19,073 nt of DNA from NCBI GenBank assembly GCA_001970855.1, contig LSSN01005903.1, positions 1 through 19,073 on the forward strand. The letters run 5' to 3'. The position numbers and the translations under genes were made by a program. The notes under the pieces were generated by a model, which did no database searches, was not told the origin of the DNA, and saw only the letters and a program-made list of their open reading frames with translations. This document shows positions 9,139-19,073 of the stretch, in pieces. The DNA comes from Smittium culicis. Taxonomy: Eukaryota > Kickxellomycota > Harpellomycetes > Harpellales > Legeriomycetaceae. The stretch's first letter is position 1. Each line of letters starts with the position of its first letter.

Positions 9139-11782
9139 TATCATCTAGCCCATTTCTTTATTAAACCAATTCAATAAAAAAAATTTAGGTATTTTTGTAC
9201 TAAGAATTTCGGATTAATAAACATTTTAGTTTTTTCTTAGACGGTTGTATCATGAGTTTAATGAAAATATGAAGAGGAGCTTTTACCTTTTGAAACAATG
9301 TGGAATTTATATAAGATATTAGATACAGAGTTAAGTGCATATCTTTAACAACAAAGAATACGTCTGTTCTCATACTGATATTACAAAATCCGTTTTTTTT
9401 CAGAATTTTAATTCGCGAATCTATAACTATGTTAGTTTACCGTGACGAGGCTATGGCACTCGATTACTGCGAATAAATATGAAACCTTGCTAGCTGAGAT
9501 AGTTACTGATTTTTCATAAATGCGTTTGAGAAGAGGGACTACGTATCGAAAGCGACTAAAAAAATTTTTTGGAACGCTTTTTTAGTTATCTACTTGGCAC
9601 AAATTGAATAAAATATTGTTTTATTTTAATACAGTTGATAATATAATACACTTATAGCATACAATTGGATTTTAGTATACGATAAAATGCAACTATTGCA
9701 GATACTCTAAAATTATATACAAGGCGGGAAAAAAATCTAGCCTCTAAATGCAAAATGACGCTAGTTTACTTCATTTAACTGGCATTTATCTACCTTTTTC
9801 CAGACTTCATAAGTTTGCCCCTACTAATTTAAAAGAGATCAAAAGTTTTATTTTAAAACAATGGATTTTTTTTTTTTACTAACAATCAAATTTCTTGAAA
9901 TAAAAAAATGTTCCAATTTTAACTTGTATACTAATACCTGTTAACTCGCTAATAACCTATTTAGTTTTATAGCTCATTCTAATATTTGTGATATAACAAT
10001 GTTTTATTACAACACCGTGTTGAATCTATATATTTATCTTTTGTTAGTTGTATTTTTTTTTTTTTGAAAGGAATTAAAGTCTCAAAAATGGAACATATTA
10101 CTAAGCCATCCCTCAATTTTTTTTTGTGGTTAATTATTTATTAAAGCACAAGTGGTATATCATGCTTATTGTCCTAATAATAACTTCACGGATATAAGGC
10201 AAGTTGAGATATACGATAGTTTGAATTCAATCACGTAACTTTTGGTGAAACTTTATAATACAACTTTGACCAAGCGCAATTTCATTTCTGTTCATCAATG
10301 CAGTCCAATTTAAAAAATTTCCAAGCTGAAGTGATTTTTTAAAGTGGCGAGATTTATAAATTAAATCTTAAATAGTCTTATACAAGAGCATAGCGACAGA
10401 AAATTTCATATTTACAGTAAATTTAAATAAGCAAAAAAGCTCTATTAAATTTAAATATATTGAATTTTTTGTATTTAATCCGATTTTTTCTTTAATGATC
10501 AGGGTGTCAGATTAAATGAATTGTGCTTTGATTTTATTGCTTATTGAGTATTTAAGTAATATTATACTTTTATTAAACGGCTAGGCTATATTTTTGAATC
10601 ATTAGAATTTCTTTTTTGAAATCCAACATAGTTAATTATCCAACCTAAAATGAAAAATAAAAAACAAACTTTTAATTTTAAACTTGATCAATTTCTCGTT
10701 TATTACAAGTAATGTGTAGTATATGCTAAATCAAGTCATCTTTTTTTTTTGAAGCAAGTGTATATAAATGATTACTTAATAAATACAATTGGAAGCTTAT
10801 AATAGTGTATATTTTTGACATATCTTATTACTGAAGACTTGAAGCAGTAAAAAAAAAGATGGTGAAACCTTAATATTTTCTAGATGTGCTAGGTTATGTG
10901 CAAACGCTTTTAATGTATCTAAAATGGAAATTATAGTTATTTTTTTGCTATAGTTCAAAGATTTAGACTCTATATTAAAAAAAAAAACTATAATAATAGA
11001 ACGAGAAAGACTGTTTGTGGGTATTTAAATTTATCAATGTTAAAACTTGAAGTTAGAATATCAGAAAAAAATAACACATAAATTCAATATCAGATTACTT
11101 GAGGAATAAGGTAGGTATTAAGCAGGTTTTAGTAGAGGTATTGTGTTTTAATGAAATTTTTAACTATAGTAATAATTATATTATATTATATTTATATATA
11201 TATTGATGATATTGTGTGAAAATTTATAATAAAATTAGTGATAATAACAATAGTATGATACTGAAATAAGAGTAGTTTTATTTTGTAAATACGCAGAGTG
11301 TTTGAGTATAACTGGTGGTGATGCGATGGTTGGATTGCAGTATCCGTAGGGATGGGCTGTTATATTTGAGATGCGGATAAAAGCTCTGGAGACATTCGAT
11401 CTTGATCTTTACATCATTTAAGGCTGTAATAAGAAGAGATAGTAACTGATCCGATATGATTTCATTGGTAAAAGATAGGATTGATTAGACACGGTAAAGA
11501 AGATCGGCTCAAAATGAAAAACATTTTGATTTGAGATAATAATTGCTGAAGGAGAACAAAGTATAAATTTTAATTAATCTCGAGCTTGAATTACGGATTA
11601 TATAGCAAAGGGTGATTTTGGGTAAAATACTTCCTGATACAATTCATAGAATTGGCCAAATATTCTATTTTTTGGTTAACGGGAGACGTGTTGGCTTGCT
11701 ATTGACATTTTTTGATCACAGAGAAATAAAGTTTAAGGCTTTTTTTATAACTTGGAGGACGAATTGATGGGCGAGGAAAAAA

Positions 11783-12368
11783 TTATTGTAAGGAGTTCCT
11801 GGGGATAAAAATCTGGGCTCCGTCAAGTTCGGAAGAAACGGTGATTTGACAGCATAATCTCGAGCTTCCAGGAACATATACATCAGCTATGCCCGAAGCC
11901 AGATCAAAAATATCACATTCTTCTTCAGTAGGTTCGCCGACTATTTGGTAAGACTTCTTGTCTAGGTGAACATGGCATGAGTTACAAACTTTTTTTCCTT
12001 CACAGATACCTAAAATCATAGAAAAATCAAAACCAAAATTCGATTTAGTACATGTATAAATTGCTGTAAAAAAATTTAACGTAATTTTATAAGTGTAAAT
12101 ATGATAAATAGTAATATAAGATTGGGATATTACCAGCTATTCCGACGTTAGATTTTTTAGCTTCAAACAATAATGTCTTCCCTACAGCAGCTTCAAAATC
12201 ATACTTGTCTTTCTCTGAGTAAAAAGTGAGTTTTATTTTCTTTGGAGAATCAACTACAGTTGATAAGTTCCTGCTATTAGTAGTAGCTCTATATAAGGAG
12301 CTATAAATGGATGGGCTACAAACTTTTGTTAAATGGCGAGATATATTAGTCTTGGATAAAATACTCAT
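11783..12368 (-). CDS. Mitochondrial [2Fe-2S] ferredoxin (Yah1/adrenodoxin type), two exons, complete
   Basis: A mitochondrial matrix electron carrier. It takes electrons from NADPH-ferredoxin reductase and serves Fe-S cluster assembly and, in fungi, heme A synthesis. Exons are 12368-12134 and 12009-11783, joined by a 124-bp GT-AG intron in frame, giving 153 residues. Residues 1-40 are rich in Ser, Thr, Arg and Lys with no acid before Asp40, a mitochondrial presequence. The cluster cysteines are Cys81, Cys87, Cys90 (CEGKKVCNSCH, the family spacing C-x5-C-x2-C) and Cys132 in SRLCCQI. The intron falls immediately before the first cluster cysteine. Two oddities are visible. Cys131 replaces the usual glycine next to the fourth ligand. 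The segment between DLA (114-116) and SRL (128-130) is about five residues longer than in adrenodoxin-type proteins. YAH1 is the yeast orthologue name. Confidence 0.93.
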
Positions 12369-12640
12369 TTTTTATAGCGTATTATAATAGGATGATTTCT
12401 ATTTTAGCGAAATAGACTAAATACAATTATTGATCCTATGCTTAAATGTAGAAATAAAGATATTTAATAAAAAAATGATAGGGAAACCGGAGTTTAGTTA
12501 AAAACAGTTAAAACTAATTAAAAAATGATATGTAGTAAACACTAAAGATCTTGTTAAAAAAAAGGGATTGTGAACTGTGCTTCTACTACAATAAGAATTT
12601 ATTATGGAGAATACAAAGGTTTTTATACTGTTCTTTTTTT
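12369..12640. other. AT-rich stretch upstream of the ferredoxin gene
   Basis: Presumed promoter and 5' leader of the minus-strand ferredoxin gene, plus the 3' flank of the coding-like islands further right. No specific motif was assigned. Confidence 0.4.
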
Positions 12641-12808
12641 TTATTTTTGGCACATGAACTTGAACTTCACAGCGTTTAGGGGCATGGCTAAATTGGCTTT
12701 TTCTCTACTAGCAATATCAAGCATTTGATATGGTATTATTCGTCTCCACAGCAATTTTCTCACCTTAGCCCTTCTAAATTAATATGAGCCTGAGAATAAT
12801 GGTAGGGT
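12641..12808 (-). CDS. Coding-like island with a stop codon, unrecognised partial gene
   Basis: GC is higher here than around it. One continuous frame runs 12772-12641 after an acceptor-like TTTAG, reading RAKVRKLLWRRIIPYQMLD, then IASREKANLAMPLNAV, then KFKFMCQK and a TAA. An alternative uses exon 12808-12764 (PYHYSQAHINLEGLR before a GTGAGA donor), a 56-bp intron and exon 12707-12641, sharing the same C-terminus. Both readings are plausible and I cannot choose between them. There is no start codon in either; upstream exons would lie to the right on the minus strand, possibly within the gene at 13180-13627. Product unknown. Confidence 0.3.
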
Positions 12809-13179
12809 CTGTGGCCAATAAATCACAGAATCAGCTTCCAATGGATTTATTTATTTATTTTCATTATAATTGCAGAAAAATACATAATATTCCTACAACT
12901 TGCCCTATTTTTATCAAGAAAATTATGTAAATTTCAGCATAAAAGTAACCAAATTATCAACAAAAGGCACCGCAATTTAGCCTTTTATGGACTGAGACTA
13001 ACCCTTATCAACAACTTTGGCTTAATAAAAAAATGTTACGTAAATTAGTTATTTTGAAACACTATTTTATTGAGCAAGAAAAAGGCTAATAATATACGAA
13101 TATTTCTTAATTATTTATTTAGGAGCATCTCATGTTTTTCCAGCAAATAGAATAGAATAAAAAACGCTTGTATTGTACA

Positions 13180-13627
13180 TCAAAAGAAATGTAGCAAATC
13201 AGCAGCACATAATCCTGTAACTTTCTCAGGAGTTCGCCCCTTATCTCTTTTTTGACAGATTTTTCTGACAATTAAATTCAGCCCTTCCTTCTTTATTGCT
13301 GCACTTTTATCGCAATTGCGTCTGGCACCGAATTCTGTGAGAAAATTGAGAAATATCATTTTACTTGCTTCGATTTAATCGTTTCAATATTTCTATTTAC
13401 TAGCTTCTTTTAATACAGGTATTTGCCACTCCTTCGTGATTGTCTTCTATTTGCTGGACCATACCTTTCCGCCCAATAGATGAATTAATTATTTCGTGTA
13501 ACGTGACTGATTGAATTGCAACCTGAATTCCGCTGTAATTTCTTTTGCAAAGCTTCCCCCTCTTGAACATATCTGATAAATAAAGCTGTAAATTAGTTTT
13601 TTCATTAAAAATCTCATATTCGTCCAT
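13180..13627 (-). CDS. Unrecognised small protein, probable three-exon gene
   Basis: Higher GC than its surroundings and open frames suggest a real gene. My preferred model joins 13627-13523, 13446-13401 and 13334-13180. All three exons are in frame with GT-AG introns of 76 and 66 bp, giving 101 residues. It begins MDEYEIFNEKTNLQLYL, runs through KEWQIPVLKEAKFGARRNC across the second junction, and ends GLCAADLLHFF before TGA. The second intron is well supported (GTAAAT donor, pyrimidine-rich acceptor at 13335). The first has a weaker GTTGCA donor. A simpler alternative is the unspliced 75-codon frame 13627-13400, and another splits exon 3 to reach a GTACAA donor at 13178. The protein is basic and has no signal peptide or membrane segment. 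I recognise no family. Confidence 0.4.
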
Positions 13628-16600
13628 TTGCTATTTGGCTAAACCATGAATATTCTCTAATGAACTTTATAATTATATTTTTTAAAGTTAATCTGAATGA
13701 TCCTCTTTTTCTGGCATAAAAACTACCTGCCACCAATGAAAAAGGTTAGACCTCCTGTGCTTAAAACACTAAAATTGAAACAATAAAATGTAAAATAAAA
13801 TACGCTATCTAAAATCCCCCTCCACCAATCAATATATACGCACACAGTTTACATTCTCTCAACAAAAAGGCAACTATATTTCTCATAATTAATTTATACA
13901 CAGATACTTTTTAGTTTATAGTACTGCTGAATACTATTAGCTGATGACCTTAATACCGTCGGTTATCTTTGTTGAAGATGTGACCTTTTCTCTGTATTTT
14001 ATTTACTCGAAATAATTTTATTTTTAAAATTAAAGAATAATTGTGCGTTTACATTATCAGTGTTGGGTAAAAAATTACATACCCCCATATAAATAACCAT
14101 AGGTCATTAATTATAAATTTACAACCAAACGTACTTATTGCCAACTTGGCGAATGTAAGAGATTATTTCCTTCTGTTTAAGTTACGAATCATGTAAAAAA
14201 CGAGAATTCTTAAATTTCCGAATTCTATCTATTTTTCTAAAACAAACTATGTGTAATATAATTTTCTTGAATCTCGCAATAATCTAGACTCATGTAGTAA
14301 GTCTAATGAAATTTTATTTATAATTAAAGCCAAATACTTTTAAAATAAACCAAAATTACGGGAGCGTTTCACTATTTACCGAAGTAGTTCGAATGGTTGA
14401 TGTTTTTTTTTATTAACCAATAATAAATTTAAAATAAAATTATTATTCAAATATCTTTTTTAATTCATCAAAGTAATGATATTTTTTATTCTAAAATAAA
14501 ATAATAACTGATTAATCACAATATAGAGAAATCGACGACCGTAATAACTTCTAAAACTATTCATTTATTTTCATGTTGTATAAATTATCTGAAGGATTAA
14601 ATTCATAAAAAAAAAGCGAGCAAATCTAATATCAAAAAATATTGTAGAATATCAGCTTAGAATAATTATATAAACTTTATTTAAACTATAATTTATTTTT
14701 CATCAATATTCAGTTTATTTTTAGTTTTCTATAGCTCTGTATTATAAGACATAATCATATATTAATAATTCTCATTTAATTTTTTACGCTTTACACTTTG
14801 AATTTTTTATAATATTTTTTTGATTTTTTTTATAATACTTTCTATTAAAAAACAACATAAAATTTCTTAGAAATTAGGTTAATTATATACACCGAAAATA
14901 ATCACATTAATGTAGAAATAATTCTTTAAAGTATTTAAAACGAAAAATATGTAGTTCAAATTATGTAAGCGGTGTAAATATATCTGTATTCTTAATTAGA
15001 TAGCAGCTCTAGACTAATTAAATATTAAAATCAGTTTTTTAATATATTATATTTTATTTTGTTTTATATTATTTTAAAACATTTCCAATTTTATCAATCT
15101 ACTTCCTAAATTAATTAACACTACAATATTAAAAGATCAATGCTAACATATTTATTTGTAAATAAAAATCAAACGATTTTATACTTATCTTGTAATTATA
15201 TACCGGTATAAGCAATTTTGTTATAATAAAAATTTCATTAAATGGCGACTATTAAATTATCAATGTTATAAAATACAAAAATCAAATTCTTTTTGGATTT
15301 GATTTAATATAAAAATTTGATAATAGCTTTTTAATTTAATACACAAGGAATAATTTAATTATTTTATAAAAATTAAAGGAAAAATATTTAGGAAACGAAA
15401 TAAATGAAAAACTGAAAAGCTTAAATTCCCAAAATTGGGGGATAAGTCATATATGTCTAAGGAAAATCGAATTTGATTTCAAAAACAAATCCTAGCGGTA
15501 ATTTAAAGCAGGCTATGATTGGAATATCAAATTTAGCGATTTAACAGTGAGTACAAATTATTCTGCAAAATCACCATTTAATAATTTAGAGTCCAAATAT
15601 TATTCTATTGGTTTATATAATACTTTTGTTGATTTTTTAAGTATCATTTATGAACCAAAATTTCAAGTTCGACTTTTTGGTTTATTTTGTCGATTTAAGG
15701 CAAAAAATTAAAAAATTTTTGATTAAATAATATTGTTTGGTTTTTGTATTTTTTATATACTATTGTAGTGTGAAAGTCTTAATAATTAATCGCCTAGCCA
15801 AAAGGCTACTCTTCGAGAAAATTTTCTTTCAGACTTTAAGATCTGTATGTTTAATAATGCTGTATAGAGACTTTATGCAAAATTTGATATAAAATGAAAT
15901 ACAATTTATTTTAAAGTCAAAAAATTAAACTATATAGTTAGCTTGATTATGCTTCTAGTATAATTAATTTTTTATTGGTTGAATAAAGGTATATCATGAA
16001 TTCTCAAATTTATAGTAATTATTTATATCCAGGGATTTTTTAAATAATACACGTATTGATATTTAAAAAAAAAATAATTTATTGATCTATTTAGCGATTA
16101 TGGACAAAAAGAATCTATATATAGATTTTTTTATGATATTGGTAACGCGTATTTAATATTACTCAGGTTATGTATAATTAATAAATGTGCTATATTACTA
16201 TTCTTCTAATTTATAGATAGTTTAATTTAAACTATTAATATCTAAATAATGATAATTTAAACCATATTCATTCTCTTTTTTAATAGAAAATATTATATTT
16301 TATTATAATATTAATTTGAATATACGACTCAGTATAGGCCAAAATTATGCTATGTTATAGCAATATTTAATCTATATACTATAGAATATTGAGGAGAGCT
16401 GAATAGAATATCATTCGAATAATTAATATTGCCTCATAACACTTTTAGTATCAAATAAATAGTATATTCCATATTTTTAAACTTTATATGATCGTTAATA
16501 TTTGTATATTATTCTTAATTACCGAGATTATATATTCTATCAATAAAAAAAAAACGTTTTAAAGATAATTAAATATACTTATAGTAAAACAGTTTAAGCA

Positions 16601-16803
16601 ATAGAAAAAAATTTTACGCAAAAAAATGGTTAATAATGCGAATAACTCATTAAAAAAAGACATTTATTGATAAATTATGAGGATTTGAGTTGTAAGAATA
16701 GCATTCTGTATGAATACTCTGGATAAAAATGTTTATCTATCACATAAAATAAGTATTATTAATTTAATTTATTTAATAACTTTAGATGCTTTTTTTATGA
16801 AGT

Positions 16804-16817
16804 GGGGGAGGGGGGGG
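16804..16817 (+). repeat. G5-A-G8 homopurine tract
   Basis: Five G, one A and eight G, followed by GAGAGAG, inside DNA that is otherwise almost all A and T. It could form a quadruplex or mark the edge of a former element; neither is shown. Confidence 0.8.
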
Positions 16818-16860
16818 AGAGAGTTTATTCGTTTTTAAAACTTAATTTATAACTGATTAC

Positions 16861-17050
16861 TTCGTGGAGCTGAATTTTTCTACTAAAAATTTCTTTTTGA
16901 TCAAATTTACTTAGATTATAAAGTCATGTTAGAGGGTAAAATCAAATTAGTTATATAATAAAATCAATAAATTTATCTAATTTAAATTAGAAAATAAAAT
17001 TTCTAAGAAAAATAAGTTTCGCTTCCTGCAAGAATCTGCATTACCTAAAA
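16861..17050 (+). repeat. Diverged dispersed repeat, copy 1 (more AT-rich)
   Basis: Collinear with the copy at 18797-18975. Anchors are TTCGTGGAGCTGAA (16861), AATCAATAAATTTATCTAAT (16962), TTCTAAG (17001) and GTTTCGCTTCCTGC (17016). Relative to copy 2 most substitutions replace C by T or G by A. Confidence 0.6.
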
Positions 17051-18796
17051 AAATATCATATTAAATAAACCTTAAAGTAAAAATAATAAAACTGCTTTTA
17101 ATACATTTGTGATATTTTTTGTTAATTCCTAATAAAGGGTTTGGTGAAGTTGAATAATTTAGTGTCTATAGTAAAAGACATAGTAATTCTACATATTTCG
17201 TGTGTAAACTTATGATGTAAAAAAAATATATAAAGTAATCACATTTTTTCTTTTATTCCATTATAAATACCACCACTAATTTTCGTGTGTTTATTTGCAT
17301 TATTTTTATAAGTCATCATGTATATTGATTATCCTTAAAATTAAATATATTTTTATTCTTTCATATCTATATTTATTAGGTATATATATAAATAGCGCTT
17401 TATATGATGATTTATTTTTTAAATATGCATTAAATTTTAAATATAGCGTTGATAATAGTGAAATCAATGAGATTATGTATAAATTTTAACTTCTGATAGA
17501 AAAAAAACGCATCCTAAAAAAACATAATTTATGATTAAAAAGCTATGAATAAAGAACTATTTGAGCTAAATTTGGAATTTTTTTTCGAATGATTTTTATC
17601 AGCAGCAATTCAAAAAAAAAAACTCCTAGAAGAATGAGAAGCTTGGAAATTTTTATTTAGGAATTTAAATTAAATACACACTATATTTATTGATTTTTTA
17701 TTAAATATAGGAATATATGACATTAAACTACCATTACAAATTGATTTATTTTAAATAACTTAAATATGCAATATTATTGTTATTGAAATAAAGTTAAACC
17801 CTCTCATAAAATAGATATTAAAATATATTATTTATCCAAAATAGATCGTTTCTTAACAAAAACCAGCATTATAGTTCTAATCTGAATGTTATTATAGATT
17901 TAGCTTTTTTATGTACTATAATAAAATTTGATAAAAACTACTCATACTTTTAGACTTCGGAAATGATATAAGAAAACCTTCGCACTATACTTGCAAAGAA
18001 TTTTTTAAATTTTATAGTATTTTAAAACAAAAAATTTAACCATTGAAAATATACTTGATTATTTATTGGATTAATAGAAAATTTTTCAGGAAAAAAAATT
18101 TGCATAATGCTTATATATCTCTCATAATTTTTATAGTTATTCTATTACAAGAGGAATAACACAGTTAAAGATCTGTATAGCGTTAAACAAGATACATCCA
18201 TGATAATACAATATATTAAATATGGTAAAATTCGATTAAATAATGTAGAAAAAAGCACTAGGATTATCTATAATCATGTATAAAATCACTGAAAATTTTT
18301 AAGGTGGAAACTATAACTTTAAAAAAGCAACAATGTATCAAAAAAATCGCTATATATAATCTGATATATGTATTTACTTATGTAGATAAATTTAATTTTA
18401 ACATAAAAAATCTACGCTAACGCTTGATGTAGTTTTTATATGAATAAGACTAAATTTAATTCATATTAAAATTCGAAAATTTTGATTGGCTATCATCATT
18501 TTTTATCACATATAGTAAAAATTGCGCATTATTTTTTTAAAAAAAAAAAATTACAAACGCCCATATATTTACTCTGAAATCATTTTTTGATATTGAACTA
18601 TAGTGCGCCGATATAATTTATACTTATATAAGTATATTATACAACCCCAAAATACCAGTGTTTTATACACTCGTTAGTATCATGCTATGTATGAGAAAAT
18701 TATGTTTTTTATGCAGGTATAATAAATATAATTATGAAACCCATATCTAATAAAGGTATATACTACAAAAAAAAAGAAATATACATGGAAGACTGT

Positions 18797-18975
18797 TTCG
18801 AGGAGCCGAACTTTTACTATTAAATATTTCTCATTCATTCATCATCTTTACTTTTATTTTTAAATCTTTTTAGAAAATATCAATGAATGAATAATCTAAT
18901 ACAACCAATAGATTTACCTAATTCATAAAAAAAAATTCCAAGCAAAAAAGTTCCGCCTCTGCTAGGAATATCCCA
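18797..18975 (+). repeat. Diverged dispersed repeat, copy 2
   Basis: Collinear with the copy at 16861-17050, in the same orientation. Anchors are TTCGAGGAGCCGAA (18797), AACCAATAGATTTACCTAAT (18903), TTCCAAG (18936) and GTTCCGCCTCTGC (18950). Distances between anchors agree with copy 1 within a few bases. Confidence 0.6.
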
Positions 18976-19073
18976 TATAAATAAATTTATTTGGGACAGG
19001 AAAGCTGAATAGGCAAAGCCAGGCGAAGATATCGAACAATTTGGTAATAGTAATCAAATTTTTTATAACAAAA

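Larger units (their letters stand above)
8404..11782. other. Long AT-rich intergenic region
   Basis: No intact gene was found in these 3.4 kb. The region lies between the convergent ends of the NAD kinase (plus) and ferredoxin (minus) genes, so it holds both 3' flanks. Most of it is AT-rich with frequent A and T runs. Three exceptions are noted: an exon-like open segment on the plus strand at 8603-8704, a perfect 7-bp-stem hairpin at 9119-9138, and a stretch of raised GC at about 11290-11720 that includes a 57-codon minus-strand frame (11408-11235). Confidence 0.5.
13628..19073. other. Extremely AT-rich, gene-free block with decayed repeats
   Basis: About 5.4 kb to the right edge with almost no G or C, dense A and T runs, and no frame of interest; the longest (17295-17489 plus, 64 codons) is Ile/Tyr/Leu-rich as random AT-rich DNA would give. 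Local exceptions are a G5-A-G8 tract at 16804-16817 and two related repeat copies at 16861-17050 and 18797-18975. GC rises slightly after about 18950, as if another unit begins near the edge. This fits an AT-rich compartment built of old mobile-element debris, or a centromere- or telomere-proximal region. Confidence 0.6.

Noticed and set aside
11711..11726. ACAGAGA word as in U6 snRNA
   Set aside because: The surrounding sequence has none of the conserved U6 core or its stem-loops.
14380..14400. GTTCGAAT word resembling a tRNA B box
   Set aside because: No matching A box, acceptor stem or anticodon arm at the right distance; other TTCGA words in the window fail in the same way.
17295..17489. 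Plus-strand frame of 64 codons
   Set aside because: Made almost wholly of Ile, Leu, Tyr, Phe, Asn and Lys codons expected by chance in very AT-rich DNA.

Overview
The window looks like nuclear DNA from an AT-rich, intron-rich eukaryote, most probably a fungus. The Rab11 protein reads like fungal Ypt3/Ypt31, the genes carry many short GT-AG introns, and the spaces between genes are very AT-rich. I cannot name the genus. An early-diverging or otherwise AT-rich fungal lineage fits, but that is inference. No tRNA, rRNA, CRISPR array, intact transposon or prokaryotic feature was found.

Layout, left to right: a G-homopolymer edge (1-13); a five-exon Rab11/Ypt3 GTPase on the minus strand (1475 down to 401); a gene-free block of visibly higher GC (about 1680-2940); an eight-unit tandem repeat with a period near 42 bp (3045-3377); an intronless gene for a small secreted cysteine-rich protein on the minus strand (4165 down to 3491); an AT-rich space; a ten-exon mitochondrial-type NAD(H) kinase on the plus strand (6368-8403); a 3.4-kb space with two exon-like scraps; a two-exon mitochondrial [2Fe-2S] ferredoxin (Yah1/adrenodoxin type) on the minus strand (12368 down to 11783); coding-like islands on the minus strand at 12641-13627, the best of which assemble into a 101-residue unrecognised protein; and about 5.4 kb of extremely AT-rich, gene-free DNA to the right edge. 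That last block holds at least one pair of diverged repeat copies whose differences are mostly C/T and G/A changes.

The NAD kinase and the ferredoxin both carry basic, Ser/Thr-rich N-termini typical of mitochondrial import. They plausibly act in linked biochemistry: mitochondrial NADPH supplies ferredoxin reductase, which reduces the ferredoxin for Fe-S cluster and heme A synthesis. The Rab11 gene is a housekeeping trafficking gene. The secreted protein stands apart: it has no introns, different base use, a tandem repeat on its 3' side and no recognised family. It is the best effector-like or lineage-specific candidate here.

No clearly new molecular system is proven. The items most worth checking are the secreted protein with a stripe of cysteines at seven-residue steps, the 42-bp repeat beside it, the RIP-like repeat decay on the right, and the unrecognised spliced gene at 13180-13627.
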